In this document: positions 34,808 through 48,300 of the stretch, in pieces
Position numbering within the stretch: position 1 is the first letter of the stretch
Layout: each line of letters begins with the position of its first letter
Assembly: GCA_003255025.1 (NCBI GenBank)
Contig: QANY01008651.1
Location: forward strand, 2,465,279 to 2,529,278
DNA: 64,000 bases
From: Datisca glomerata
Lineage: Eukaryota; Streptophyta; Magnoliopsida; Cucurbitales; Datiscaceae
Direction of reading: 5' to 3'
Program-made: the position numbers and the translations under genes
Notes under the pieces: model-generated
Told to the model about the DNA's origin: nothing
What the model saw: only the letters and a program-made list of their open reading frames with translations
Database searches by the model: none

Positions 34808-35945
34808 TTATATTCATTTTGGAAGCACCACATGTCACCTTGGGAGCTACTAAATTTGAGTTTGAAAATGCTTATATTTGAACTTGCATATAAATATTTC
34901 CTAGAAAACATTTTCAAGTACAAAGTAGAAATATGTTTTGATGCACAAAAAAAATACTTAAATTAAAATACTCACAAATAATTAGCTAACATGATCATTT
35001 TTTGAATGTTTAAGCAAGCTTCTTAACAAAATCCTCAAAACACACTACACGAGAAACACTTAAAATTCGTTTGGAAGTGCTTTTATGGAAACAGAAACAA
35101 TTTTTTTTACATTCGAAACACTATTTTAGATGAATTTATGAGTAGCATTTGAAGTACTTTTATAAGAAACACATGTTATTAAAATATTTTGAAAACACTA
35201 TTTAAATATACCTCAAAGTTTCAAACACATCCTAATCAAATAACAAAACGAAAAAACCTAATCTCATTGAGCTACTTCAATAACTTGTTAATGACACTAT
35301 GTCTCTCTTAGCAAACTTCAAACGCTAAAATCAAGTAGTGACTTTTAGTTTTATCATCATTGTATTTTATTTATTTAATCCAACATTACAATGCACGATT
35401 TATCAATTGGTTAACATTCTTAAACAAGAAAAGTAGAATACAGTCATTTGGTTAACATTCTTAAATGATAGTTTACAAAAAAAGGTTGAATACAATGAGT
35501 AAAAAGACTGAAGGTGAGAAAAATCCCATTCGCCAAGATGAGGTTGCCATGCCTATGATTAGTCCAATATTTTCTGACCAACTAATTAAACAATAGTAAA
35601 TTGAGTTTAAAGTGCTTGAATTAATGGAGCGTAAATTGGGATTGTCATTGTATTCATTTTAGAAGGGCCACATGCCATCTTTAGAGTTATCAAAATATAT
35701 TTTAAACAATAATATTAATTAAATTATATATGATTTGAAGTAACATTTTTAATGCATTAAAGTTTTTCTCGACGATACACTCTCAAACTCACCCATAGTC
35801 CTACATTAGAATGCACGATTAATCCTTTGATTGGAATTTATAAAACATTGGTCTATTTTCACAATTTTTTAAAAAATAAATTCAATAAGAATACAATGAA
35901 TTAAAAGAGTGAATGTGAGAAAAATCCCATACGCCAAGAATATAG
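34808..35945. repeat. Degenerate direct repeats upstream of the RNase T2 gene
   Basis: ATTATATTCATTTTGGAAGC with CCACATGTCACCTT at 34808 recurs as GTATTCATTTTAGAAGGGCC at about 35648, an 840-bp period. A second pair, CATTACAATGCACGATT..GTGAGAAAAATCCCATTCGCC at 35383-35545, recurs at about 35803-35940. The same units reappear in order at 60231-61250. Together they look like an old tandem or segmental duplication of upstream flanking DNA, with no coding content. Confidence 0.7.
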
Positions 35946-36198
35946 CCGACGCATATTGAATTTAGGCACATATCATCTTCAAATTAATTTATTTTTGTCA
36001 AAGTTACATTACAAATTTTAAGAAGAATAAAATATATGACTCAAACCCACAATTTATAAGGTATGTGTGTGAGAACTCAACCAACTGCGCAAATCCAGCT
36101 TATCATCTTCAGACTAATTAACTAATTAAACAATAGCAAAATAGGGTTAAGTACTTGAATTGAATAATAATTTAATAATTAATTCAGAAATTCCCCCC

Positions 36199-36206
36199 TA
36201 TAAATA
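36199..36206 (+). promoter_or_regulatory. TATA box of the RNase T2-like gene
   Basis: CCCCTATAAATACAAC lies about 190 bp before the start codon. Transcription would begin near 36230, giving a ~160-base leader. It is the best-placed core promoter motif in the upstream region. Confidence 0.65.
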
Positions 36207-36391
36207 CAACTACTTATCACAAGCACGTACTGTATATATAACAACTCAACACTTTCAGAAACATCCATATTGACCCTCGACTTGATTAGGTTTCTTTTTC
36301 TCTGATTCTAGTCATATAGTGGATCAATTGGTAATATAGAGCTATAAGAGAAGGCGAACAAAGAGGAAGAGGCTTTAATTATCACATAACA

Positions 36392-39300
36392 ATGGAAATG
36401 AAGCTTCGTTTTCTAATTTTGATTCAGCTAAGTTTTATAATACAATGTCAATTTGGGGATTGTGAAACACATTTTGATTTCTTCCATTTTAGACAACAGG
36501 TATGATTTGACTTTGAGATATTATTATTTTACGACCTTAATTATTTTCATCCCAACTAATAAATTAGAAAATTGTGATGAATATATTACTGAATTCTATT
36601 TTTGTAAAGATGATTTTTCTTTTACAAATTGTAGTTTTAATAGAAATTATCTATTTGTAGTTTTTTTATAAATATTCTAGTCTTTTAATGCTAAAACAGA
36701 AAATGCCCTTATCCCTATTTGTAGTTTTGTATAATTGACGATGAAAAATCAAATTATCATTGTTTTTTTAATATAGTGGCCAGGATCTCAGTGTAATACC
36801 AAGGAGGGATGTTGCTATCCATTAACTGGAAAGCCAAAAGCAAATTTTATCATTTACAAGTTTCAGCCTATAATATATGGTCGGTCCAAGAATCCTATCC
36901 TTTGTGATCCTCGTAACATTTTGAAACTAACTAAGGTAAATGGCAAGCCCCCTACTTAGTTTATGTACTGCAACATTTTCATATTACAAAAATGTGAATT
37001 ATTTTGTTTGGAGATTCTCTTTCTCTGCAATAAGAAGGTTGAAACCCGTGAGTTGCATTTCTTAAACTTTTTTGAATAAAATATCTGAGAATGTATAGGA
37101 GGAACTGCACTACGGGCAATATGAGTATTTTTTTGTCTTTTACAAAATAACAAAATTAATAAATGTCATGGTATTCTCTCTAACCCAATTATATTTATCA
37201 TCTCAATAATTAAAAATACATGAGTTGTGAAAAATTAAGAGACATATTGATTTAAATAGATGAATTATGTTAAGGAATTGTATATGTGAGAATTGTGCAA
37301 ACACAGTGAAAGAAAGAACACATACTCAAAGGAAGAATGAAAGGTGGGTATCAAGCTTAACTCAATGCTCTCAAAGTATGAGTTTCATATTGAGTTCCCA
37401 AGTCTCTTCAACTATCAATATCTCATCACAAAGATGTTACAATCTTGTTATTATAGAGGTTACAAGGCTAATTGATAAAGCTAAGAGAGATAGAAAAAAC
37501 CTAGAGATCAAGTGGGATGAAAAATAGTTTGACAGTTAGAAAGTCTGTCAGCACTGCTTAAGTGATATCAGTAATGCTCGAGACTTTACTATGCTGAGCT
37601 GATACCTTAACATCCTCCCTCAAACAGAAGGGTGAATTTCTCACTCGAAGCTTGTCCTTGAGGTAGCAAAACTTTGATGTGGAGAGAGATTTTGTGAGAA
37701 GGTCTGCAGTTGATCAACTGATGGTACAAATCTGACTTGGAGTTGATTTTTCTGAACTTTGTCTCTAATGAAATGAATATCAAGTTCAATGTGTTTAGAC
37801 CTAGCATGAAGAACAAGGTTTGATGCAAGTGCTAGAGCACTAATGTTATCACACTAAAGAACATGAGGTTGATTGCAAAACATGCCAAACTAAACCATTG
37901 TAATTCATAGGCAACATTAGCAAGAGCCCTGTACTCACTTTCTGTGCTAGACCTTGAGACTATTTGCTGCTTCTTAAATGACCAGGACATGAGGTTATCA
38001 CCTAAGAAGATTAAATGAGCTCCTATAGATTTTCTGTCATTATGATCTCCAGCCCAATCTGAGTCTGAGTAGGCTATCAAAGACAAATCATGTGAATGTT
38101 TCAGAGTTAAGCCTTCTGAAATTGTCCCTTTCAAGTATCTAAGAAGTCTTTTACATGTCTGCCAGTGAGTGAGTGTTGGTTGGTATATGTGTTGACTTAG
38201 CTTGTTCACTATGAGCTGATGTCATGTCTTGTGATGGCCAAGTAATGTAGGGCACCAATAGTGCTCCTAAACAGTATGATATTAGTCATAGGCTCACCTT
38301 TTGTGAGACTAAGTTGTACTGATGCAGAGGCTGGAGAAGCGGCAGGTTTGACACTTTCCATTTTTGTGTTCTTTTGGATATATGTGATGTATTTAGTTTG
38401 AGTTAGAAACATGCCTTCAAAGTTCCTATGAACCTCAACTCCCAAGAAATAATGGACTGGACTTCTCCCAGATCTTTTAGAGCAAAAAATTTATGTAGGT
38501 TTGCCACCATTTGCTGAATTAGGTTGGAGTTACTTCTATCAAAAAAATATCATCTACATAGACTAGTATATATAGGACATCATTCCTATAGTTAAATGAA
38601 TAGAGAAGTATCAAAAACAACATTTATAAAGCCTTAATTGATAAAAATAGTCTTAAGTCTGTCATATCAGGCCCTAGGTGTATGTTTTAGGCCATATAAA
38701 ACTCTTTTCAGTTTGTAAACAAAGTTAGGTCTCACTAGACCAATAAACCCCTCTAGTTGAGGCATGCATATTGTCTCACTTAAGTGACCATTCAGAAACG
38801 CATTATTCACATCCAACTACTTGATTTTCTAATTGAAAGATATTGCTAACAGTAGGATCACTCTCACTGTTATTGATTTGATGACATGACTAAATATCTA
38901 TGTGTAATCTATCCTTGGGGTTTTATGAAAGCTCTTTGCTACCAGCCTAGCTTTGTGCTTCTTTATGCTCCCATCTGGATTCAATTTCAGCTTAAGAGTT
39001 GTTTCTTACAGATTCTTACTGAGATGAGGACTCAAATCTGAGATAATTATTTTGATAGGAATTCTGAGAAGATGCTCCACTATTAATGAACAAATGTGAA
39101 TTGTTGGATTGATCATGGGTCAAAGAATCACTCATGACAAATGTGAGTAAAGGTAATTGATTGTTAATGACAATATTTTCTATGTTTTTGCTATGTTTAT
39201 CATAAAACAATGAGGTGTAGGAAATATATTTTCATTGAATACAACATTTCTTGACACACACACACACATACTAGAAGGTTGCAGGCATTTAAAACCTTTG

Positions 39301-42300
39301 TGATGTGGATAATAACTAAGGAAGACACATATATCATAATGAAAATAAAAAATTTCACCTGTTATATGGCCTAAGAAGGGGAAACCTGCACAACCAAAGA
39401 TTTTTAGGTTGCTATAGTCATGTAACCTTTTAAAAAGTCTTTGATAAGGTGTCTCGAGTCAAGATTTAGAACTTTGGTAGGCATTTGATTTATAAGATAT
39501 GCAAATGTTTGGAAGGCATCCCACGAAAGGTTTAAAGGTAATTGGGCTTGAGCAAGCAAAGTGAGTCTTGTTTCAACTATATGTCTGTGTTTTCTTTCTA
39601 TTTCCCATTTTGTTTATGTATATGATGACATGGATGCCTGAAGTTTATTCCATGCTCTTGGAGAGTGTTGGAAAAAATTCTAAATTCCCCTCCTCAGTCA
39701 GATTGTAATGTCTTTATAGATCTTTCACATTGTATTTCAATAAAGGTTTTAAAGGCTTTGAATGTCTGAAGAGCTTATGATTTAAGCTTGAGTGGAAAGA
39801 TCCAAGTGAATTTACTAATATTTCCAAAATGGAGATGTAGTATCTGAAGCTTTCCTTAGAAAGAACTAGAATGGTCCCTATAGGTCAGTGAAGATAAGTT
39901 CTAGAGGTTGAGATGATTGAGTTTCTAAATTTTTGAAAGGTTGGGAGTGGCAGTTTCCTTTTTGATAGGCTGTGCATATACCAGATAGGTTTTGAAGTGT
40001 AATGTTACATGACCTTAGAACCTTATTAAGAATGTCTTGTGCATGGTGCCCTAACCTCTTATGCTATAAATCAGTCACCTTTTCATGCTTATTGCATGTT
40101 TTTTTTATTGTTCTCAGTTAGTATCAGAAATTGAAGTATTAGAAACAGTAGCAGAATTGAAAGAACAAGGTTGAATGTACTTGACATGAGAATCATTTAT
40201 ATTACTTGAAAGACCGATCAACTAACTGGAAAGATGGTGTCATGGGCTTAGCTTCTCAAAGACCTAGCTTCTTGTAAACTGAATACGACATCAAATTGAT
40301 ACCATCCCCAAGATCACATAAAGCCTTTTTAAAATATGAATTCCCAATGGTGCAAGGAATATTAAAATTCTTAAGGTCATTTAACTTCGGAGGTAATTTA
40401 TTCTGCAAGATAGCACTACACTCCTCAGTAAGTACAACTGTCTCATACTCCTCTAGCTTTCTCTTGTTTGAGAGAATATCCTTCATGAATTTGACATAGC
40501 TTGGTATTTATTCTAAAACATCAACAAAATGGATATTTATATGTAGTTTCCTAAACACATCAAGAAACTTAGAAAACTGCTTATTCAATTTTTTCTTTTG
40601 GAACCGTTGAGGGTACGGAATAGGTGAAGCATATGGTGGAGGATTATAAGGAAAAAAGCTTTGACTTAGGCTCGCCTTCTTTCTTTTCTGAGCTCTTGGC
40701 AAGATCATCACTCATTGTCTCAGCTTCTGCTTCAATTGGCTGAGAATTTTTAACAGTGACTTTCTGAGGTTCTGCTAACTCCTTGCCACTGTGAAGAGTA
40801 ATGGAGTTTACTTGTTCTTTTGGATTCCTCTCTGTGTTGCTCGGTAGAGAACCTTGTGTACTTTTAGTGAGTATTTCTCACAGTTGACCAATTTGAAGTT
40901 CCAAAAGTACATTTGTGTTCTTTTTCATTCCTCTCAATGTTGCTCGGTAGAGAACCTTGTGTACTTTTAGTGACTATAACTCACAGTTGACCAATTTGAC
41001 TCTGAATACTTGTTTCTTGCCTCTGAAGTGTAGCATCTATTCTTGCCATAAATTGAGTAGTATTGACTGTGAGCTGGGTAAGAGCCTCTTTTAAAGAAAA
41101 TTTTGGCCGTTGAGCCTAAGTAGCAACTGGTGTATTGATCACATTCTGACTATTCTTCCAAGTGAAATTTGGGTGATTTTACCACCCTTGGTTATAAGTG
41201 TTGGACAATGAGTTATTCGGACTGCCGTGATTCTCAACAAAATTAATATGTTTTGATTGAGAAGGAGCAAAAGAATTACTAGCTTGACATTCAGTACTAA
41301 GATGATGTCCATTGCACAAATTATAAACTTCCCGTGAAACATGAATAGCACTAACATTGGCAATGAAAAGCTCAATTGCTAGGACAGTGTAGCTACTTGA
41401 GTAGTAAGAGCGATAAGAGAATCGAGTTCATGAACTTCATGAATCTTTCTCGGTACGTTAAGCTGAATTGGCCATTGATAGGCATTAGCAGCCATTTCTT
41501 CAAGTAAAGCATAAACCTCCTCATGTGTTTTGCCCATTAAAGCTCATATTGTTGCATCTATTAGTGTCCTCGTTGAATTTCCTAAACCATTGTAGAAAGT
41601 ATGGACTTGTAGCCATCTAGAGAGTCCATGATGTGGGAATTCTCTCAACATCTCTTTAAACCTCTCCCAAACTTCATAAAGAGACTTCATATCATATTGG
41701 ACAAAAGTAGTGATCTCGTTCCTCACCTTGGCTGTTTTACATGGTTGAAAGAATTTAGCTAAAAATTTCTCAGAAAGTCCATTCTAAGTAGTGATTGATC
41801 TAGCGTGTAAAGAGTTCAACCAACTTTTAGCCTTATCTCGAAGTAAAAATGAGAATAATCTCAGCCTAATTGCCTCAGTTGAGACATTGTTGATGTTGAA
41901 TGTCTTTCAAATTCTTAGGAAAGTGGCTATGTGAACATTTTGATCATCATTAAGCATGCCACTGAAGTGATTTGCTCGCACCATGTGAAAAATAGCCGGC
42001 TTAATCTAATTCTTTTTGGCATTAATAACAGGGCGTTGAATAGCAGTCACGACCTCATTGATCACTGGCATAACATAATCTCGAATTGCCCGGTTATTTT
42101 GGTTGTTCATAATTTTGGGATTCTCTCTAGCGTCTTCCATGGTTTATTGAGGTTGTTTAGAAGCTTTCAAATTTCTCTGACACCTTTGAAAATGCATTAA
42201 ATGGATTATAACACTCAATAATACTGAATAAACATCGATTGAAATGAAAATCAACTATTCATATCATTTGGTAGGTGTCTAGGTTTCCCTTCTCTAAGTT

Positions 42301-45300
42301 CTGCACTATCCAACCACAAATAACTATTCATATCATTTAGGTCTTTGATTGCTTTAAAGACATTAAAAATTACCTGAGGATATTGCACTCATAGAATCAG
42401 TTCCCCTGATCATATTGCACTCTCAGGATAAGTTCCCCTTCTTCCTGTAGCTAAAAATGGTCTACCAAAAATAATTGAAATTTCTTGGTTTTCCTCCATG
42501 TCAAGAACAATACAATCGGGTGGGAAGATAAATTTATCCACCTTTACCAAAATATCCTCAATAATCTCCAATGAATATCTGATAGACCCGTCAGCTAACT
42601 GTAAAGATGCCGTCGTGGACTTAGCTTCTCCAAGACCTAGCTTCTTGTAAACTGAATACGACATCAAATTGATACCAACCCCAAGATCACATAAAGTCTT
42701 TTCAAAATATGAATTCCTAATGATGCATGAAATAGTAAAACTCATAGGGTCCTTTAACTTCATAGGTAATTTATTCTATAAGATAATACTACACTCCTCA
42801 GTAAGTACAAGTGTCTCATACTCCTCTAACTTTCCCTTATTTGAGAGAATATCCTTTCTGAAATTGACATAGCTTGATTTTTGTTCCAAAGCATCAACAA
42901 AAAGGATATTTATATGTAGTTACACATCAAGAAACTTAGAACAATTTTACTTTTGGAACAGCTGAGGGTATGAAATAGGTGGAACATATGGTCGAAGATT
43001 ATCAGGAAAGATCTTGGTGTTGCTCGGTAGAGAACCTTGTGGTGTTTGAGTGTGTATTTCTAAAAGTTGACCAATTGGAGCTCCAAATTTTGAATAGATG
43101 CAGCTTGACTCTGAATACTTATTTCTTGCCTCTGAAGTGTAGCATCTGTTATTGCCATAAATTGAGTAGTATTGACTATGAGTTGGGTAAGAGCATTTTT
43201 TAAAGAAAATTTAGGCTGTTGAGGCTGAAATTGAGGCTGAGTGGCAACTGAAGTATTAAACACATTCTGACTATTCTTCCAAGATAAATTTGGGTGATTT
43301 TGCCACCCTTGGTTATAAGTGTTGGACAATGGGTTATTCGGCCTGTTGTAATTCTCAACAAAATTAACATGTTCTAATTGAGAAGGAGCAAACGAATTAC
43401 CGACTTGACATTCAGTACTAAGATGAGGTCCATTGCACAAATTACAAACTTCCCGTGAAGCATGAATAACACTAACATTGGCGGTGAAAGAGCTCAATTT
43501 CTTGGACAACGTAGCTACATGAGTAGTAAGAGCAGTAAGAGCATCGACTTCATGAACGCCATGAATCTTTATTGGTACGTTGCGCTCAATTGGCTATTGA
43601 TAGGAATTAGCATCCATTTCTTCAAGAAAAACATAAGCCTCCTTATGTGTTTTGTACATTAAAGCTCCTCCTGATGCTACATCCACTAGTGTCCTCGTTG
43701 AATTTCCTAAACCATTATAGAAAGTTTAGACTTATAGCCATCTAGGGAGTCCATGATGTGGGCATCCTCTCAACATCTCTTTAGACTTCTCCCAAGCTTC
43801 ATAAATAGACTCCATATCATATTAGACAAAAGTAGCGATCTCGTTCCTCATCTTGACTATTTTAGCAGGTGGAAAAAATTTAGCCAAAAGATTCTCAGAA
43901 AGTTCATTCCAAGTGGTGATTTATCCAGCGGGTAAAGAGTTCAACCAACTCTTAGCCTTATCTCGAAGTGAAAATGGGAATAATCTCAATCTAATTGTAT
44001 CAGTTGAGACATTGTTGTGTTTGAATGTCTCATAAATTTCGAGCAAAGTGGCTATGTGAACATTTGGATCATCATTAGGTATACCTTTGAACTGATTTGC
44101 TTGCACCATTTGAATGATAGCTGGCTTAGTCTCAAAATTATTGGCATTAATAATATGACGTTGAATAGCAGACGCAACCTTGTTGACCATAGCATAATAT
44201 AATCTCGAATTGCCTGATTATTTTGGTTGGTCACAATTTCAGGATTTTCTCTAGCAACTTTCATGGTTTCTTGAGGTTGTTTAGAGGCTTCCAAATTTTC
44301 TCAGACACCTTAGAAAACACCTGAAAATTCAAAATAGTAAACAACTGTAGAAAAATTAAGTCTAAAAGTAAAATTAAGGATACGTAACTCCAATATTAAA
44401 AAACAAAATCAATCCCTGACAATGACGCCAAAAACTTGTTAGGATTTTTCTATAGTGCAAGTGTACATTATCATCGTCAAGTGATAAATTTTTATAAAAA
44501 TAGAGTATCGATCACATGATTGATTGATATTAATTATTGAAATTAATTAGACCTTAATTCTAATTGAGGATGACAAAAAATTAGAAGTTTTATTTAAACT
44601 AAAATGATAAAGATTTGATAAAGATAAATAATTCAAATCTAAATAGACAAAAGATCTAGGGATTCCGATTTCACCAAATCAAATATTCTCAAAATTCTAA
44701 AACTCAATCAATCAATATTTATCAAATTATTGACAATAAATTTCTCTAAAGTAATTATCAATCTTTCTCAAATATTGATAACAATAAATCAAAAATACAA
44801 ATTCCACATCTTTGTCAAGATCCAATAAGTTGAAACTAATTAAGCACATGAAAACACAAAAACTATAATTATCTCTAACTTATGAAATTATAATGGTGTT
44901 ATAAACAAAGATCAAATTTAATAATCACTTCTCAGTCTCAAAATTAAATCTAAAATCATGCAATAGTTGGCCCGACGATCACAAGCATTAAGAACGAATT
45001 ATAACACTTAATAATACTCAATAAACTTCAATTGAAATGAAATAACAATCATGATTTGGCTACATCGTAGCCCTAGATAATAAATTTAGAACATACTAGA
45101 ACAAAAAACATCCTAATATTATTCATGAACATAGAGGAAAAGAGAAGAAAAAACTAGATTTGAGGATGAATTGAAGTTGAGATCCGTCTTCCGATTGGAT
45201 CCGTCTTTGTTTCCTCTCCCAAAAGCTTTCTCCTCTGCCTCTCATGTCCAAAAAGTCCTAAAAAAATCTAAAATATTTTATTTATACACTAGGGTTCGAT

Positions 45301-48300
45301 AAGGATAAAATAGAAAAAAATACAGAAAATGTTATCGCGTCAGCGTCGCAGCGCTGGCTTATTGCCTTGCTAGCCAGAGCCCAGCGCTGGGGCGCTGGCA
45401 ACTGCTTGCCCAGGTTCATCCTTTTCTCGATTTCTTCAAATTTTTTTCTTCCAAGTCTCTTAAAATCAACCCATATGCACAAGAATATTTTATCCACAAA
45501 AATAAAAATAAAACAAAAATAAATCAAACAATAACTCTAAAAGAACCAATAAAATTAAAGTTAAGATTAACTAAAATATGAGTGTGTAACACACTCATCA
45601 AGTAAGTAAGGCGAGTCTTGTTTCAACTATATGTATGTGTTTTCTTTCTGTTTCCCATTTTGTTTATGTATATGAGGACATGGATGCCTAAAATTTATTC
45701 CATGTTCTTGGAGAGTGCTGGCAACATTTCTAAATTCCCCTCCCCAGTCAGATTGCAGTGTCTTTATAGATCTTTCAAATTGTATTTCAGCAAAGGTTTT
45801 AAAGGCTTTGAATGTCTGAAGAACTTATGATTTAAGCTTCAGTGGAAAGATCCAAGTGAATTTACTAATATAATCCAAAAAGGAGATGTAGTATCTGAAG
45901 CTTTCCTTAGAAAGAGCTGGAGATGGTCCCCATAGGATAGTGAAGATAAGTTCTAGAGGTAGAGATGATTGAGTTTTGAAATTTTGGAAAGGTTAGGAGT
46001 GGCATTTGTCTTTTTGATAGGTTGTGCATATACCAGATAGGTTTTGAGGTGTAATGTTACATGACCTTAGAACCTTATTAAGAATGTCTTGTGCATGGTG
46101 CCCTATCCCTATTATGCCATAAATGAGTCACCTTTTCATGCTTATTGCATGGTTTTCTATTGTTTTGAGTTAGTATAAAAAATGGAAGTATTAGAAACAA
46201 CAGCAGAATTGAAAGAAGAAGGTTGAATGTACTTGACATGAGAATCATTTATATTAGTTGAAGTAACATAACCACTACACATGTATTAACAAAGAGTATC
46301 ATTATTAGAATTGAGATAGACACTACTAACACTATGACAAGAAGAAGAAACATTACAGTTTTTCTCATTTGGAAGAAGAACAGGTTTGACAAATACATGC
46401 TAAGCAGGAGGATTCTTCACATTTAGAGACACCAATAGGTAGAGCCCATCTTTAAGGACTCCTTGCAAAAGTGGTGTTCCCGTGGAATTGTCCTTTACTA
46501 AGGAAAAATCAGCACAAAGTTCCAAATAAACAACATTATCACATGTTAGCTTAGAAATACTGATAATATTTTTCTTTATGTCAGGAGGATCTCTAAGCAA
46601 TGAATTAAGCTTTAAAGAAAATGAATTGGAAGGAATAATGGTTGAACCTATGTATGTAATGTGCAAGCACTTACTCTTATGCAAAGCTTTGATTCCTAAG
46701 CTCAGATGTAACATGATTGGTAGCAGCACTATCTGCTTACCATGCTTGGTCATATATTGAATCTAGTGAAGCAATGTATGTAGAAGGAGATACCATGAAG
46801 GTAGAAGGAGATACCATGAAGGCAGAAGAACCACTAGAGTTACCATGAGTCAGTCTGCTGCCACTATTTTAGTTATTGAAGCCATTTTGTGTACCTTTCT
46901 CATATCTATAATAACAAATGCTAGCTGAGTGCCCCATATTACCACAAGCGTGGCATATTATCTTACCATTTTTGCCATTTCTACCGCCTCCTCTTCTTCC
47001 ACCAAAACGTCCTCTAAAACCTTGATTGTACCTCTATTAAAGAAAGGTTGACCAATACTGCTGTTTTGTTGACTATGATTTTGAGAACCAACATTAAAGA
47101 ATGATTGGTTCCCAAAGGGAGATTTCGTGTTCCCAAAACTTATAGTCATGTTCATATTGATTCTCACTGCATTCTCATTCAAGACTACTTGTTTCTCCAG
47201 TCTGCTCTCATGACACATGAGCAAAAAGACTTCATTTCTTCTGTAGAAATATCATATGTTCTTGATGTTTTATTCACTACAACAAGGTCATATTATTGAC
47301 TTAGACCATTTAATATGTTCAACAACAAAACTTGATCTGAAACAATGCTTCCTGTTGCCCCAAGAGCATCTGAAATCTTCCTCATTTTTTCACAAAATTT
47401 AGTAATTGAGGAGTTATCTTTTTCTTCTATTTGCAGGCTTTTCTTCAACTACATCAATCTTGCTTTGGACTGGATTGCAAAACTTTTCTCTAGTGAATTC
47501 CAAACTTCAGCTGAGGTACTATATTGAGCCACAGTTCCTAGTATGCGTTCTATAATCGAGACTCTGAGCCAACTAAGTAAGAGTTGGTATTTTCTTAACC
47601 AAATCATAAACTCTGGGTTAACACTGCCATTTGCTAGTGTTTTCTTAGATAATCCAAGAATAATGTCATCCAAACGATGACCAATGATGGCTGGTAGAAC
47701 TTGTGATTTCCAAATCACATAATTTTCCCTACTCAATTTTATCAAGAGAGATCTACTGAGAGTGTTGTTGAATATGTTGCTCAAATTTGATCCTGAGCTA
47801 TTCCCACTGTTGGTGTTTGCTGTTGCATTTGTTTCTTCCCCTATGGTCGCCATTGACATGAGTCTCAAAGCTCTAATACCGTGTGAGAATTGTGCAAACT
47901 CAATGAAAGAAAGAACATATACTAGAAGGAACAAGAGGAGAAGATGAATGGTGGGAATCAAGCTCAACTCAATGCTCTCAAAGTATGAGTTTCATCCCGA
48001 GCCTCTTCAACTATTAATATCTCATCACAAAGTTGTTACAATCTTGTTATCACAGAGGTTACAAGGCTAACTAATATTAGAAGCTAAGAGAGATAGAAGA
48101 GACCTAGAGATCAAGTGGGATGAAAAAAAGTTTGACAGTTAGAAAGTCTGTCAGCATTGTTAAACGAATAAAATTGAACCAAACAATGCTAGAGACTTAA
48201 CTATGTTGAGCTGATACCTTAACAGTATGAGTGAATAATTTGATATTGAAATTAACACTTCAAATCCTTTTTTACCTTTTTATTTAAATGAATAAAACCC

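Larger units (their letters stand above)
37285..48224 (-). mobile_element. Ty1/copia element inside RNase intron 2, itself invaded by Athila DNA
   Basis: The LTRs at 37285-37612 and 47882-48224 share TGTGAGAATTGTGCAAAC at one end and GCTGATACCTTAACA at the other. The primer-binding site complement AGCTCTAATACC lies just left of 47882, so the element reads on the minus strand. The flanks are GTATA (37280-37284) and GTATG (48225-48229), a one-mismatch 5-bp target duplication. Without the 5.39-kb Athila block and one copy of the duplicated 0.66 kb, the element would be about 4.9 kb, a normal copia length. Confidence 0.9.
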
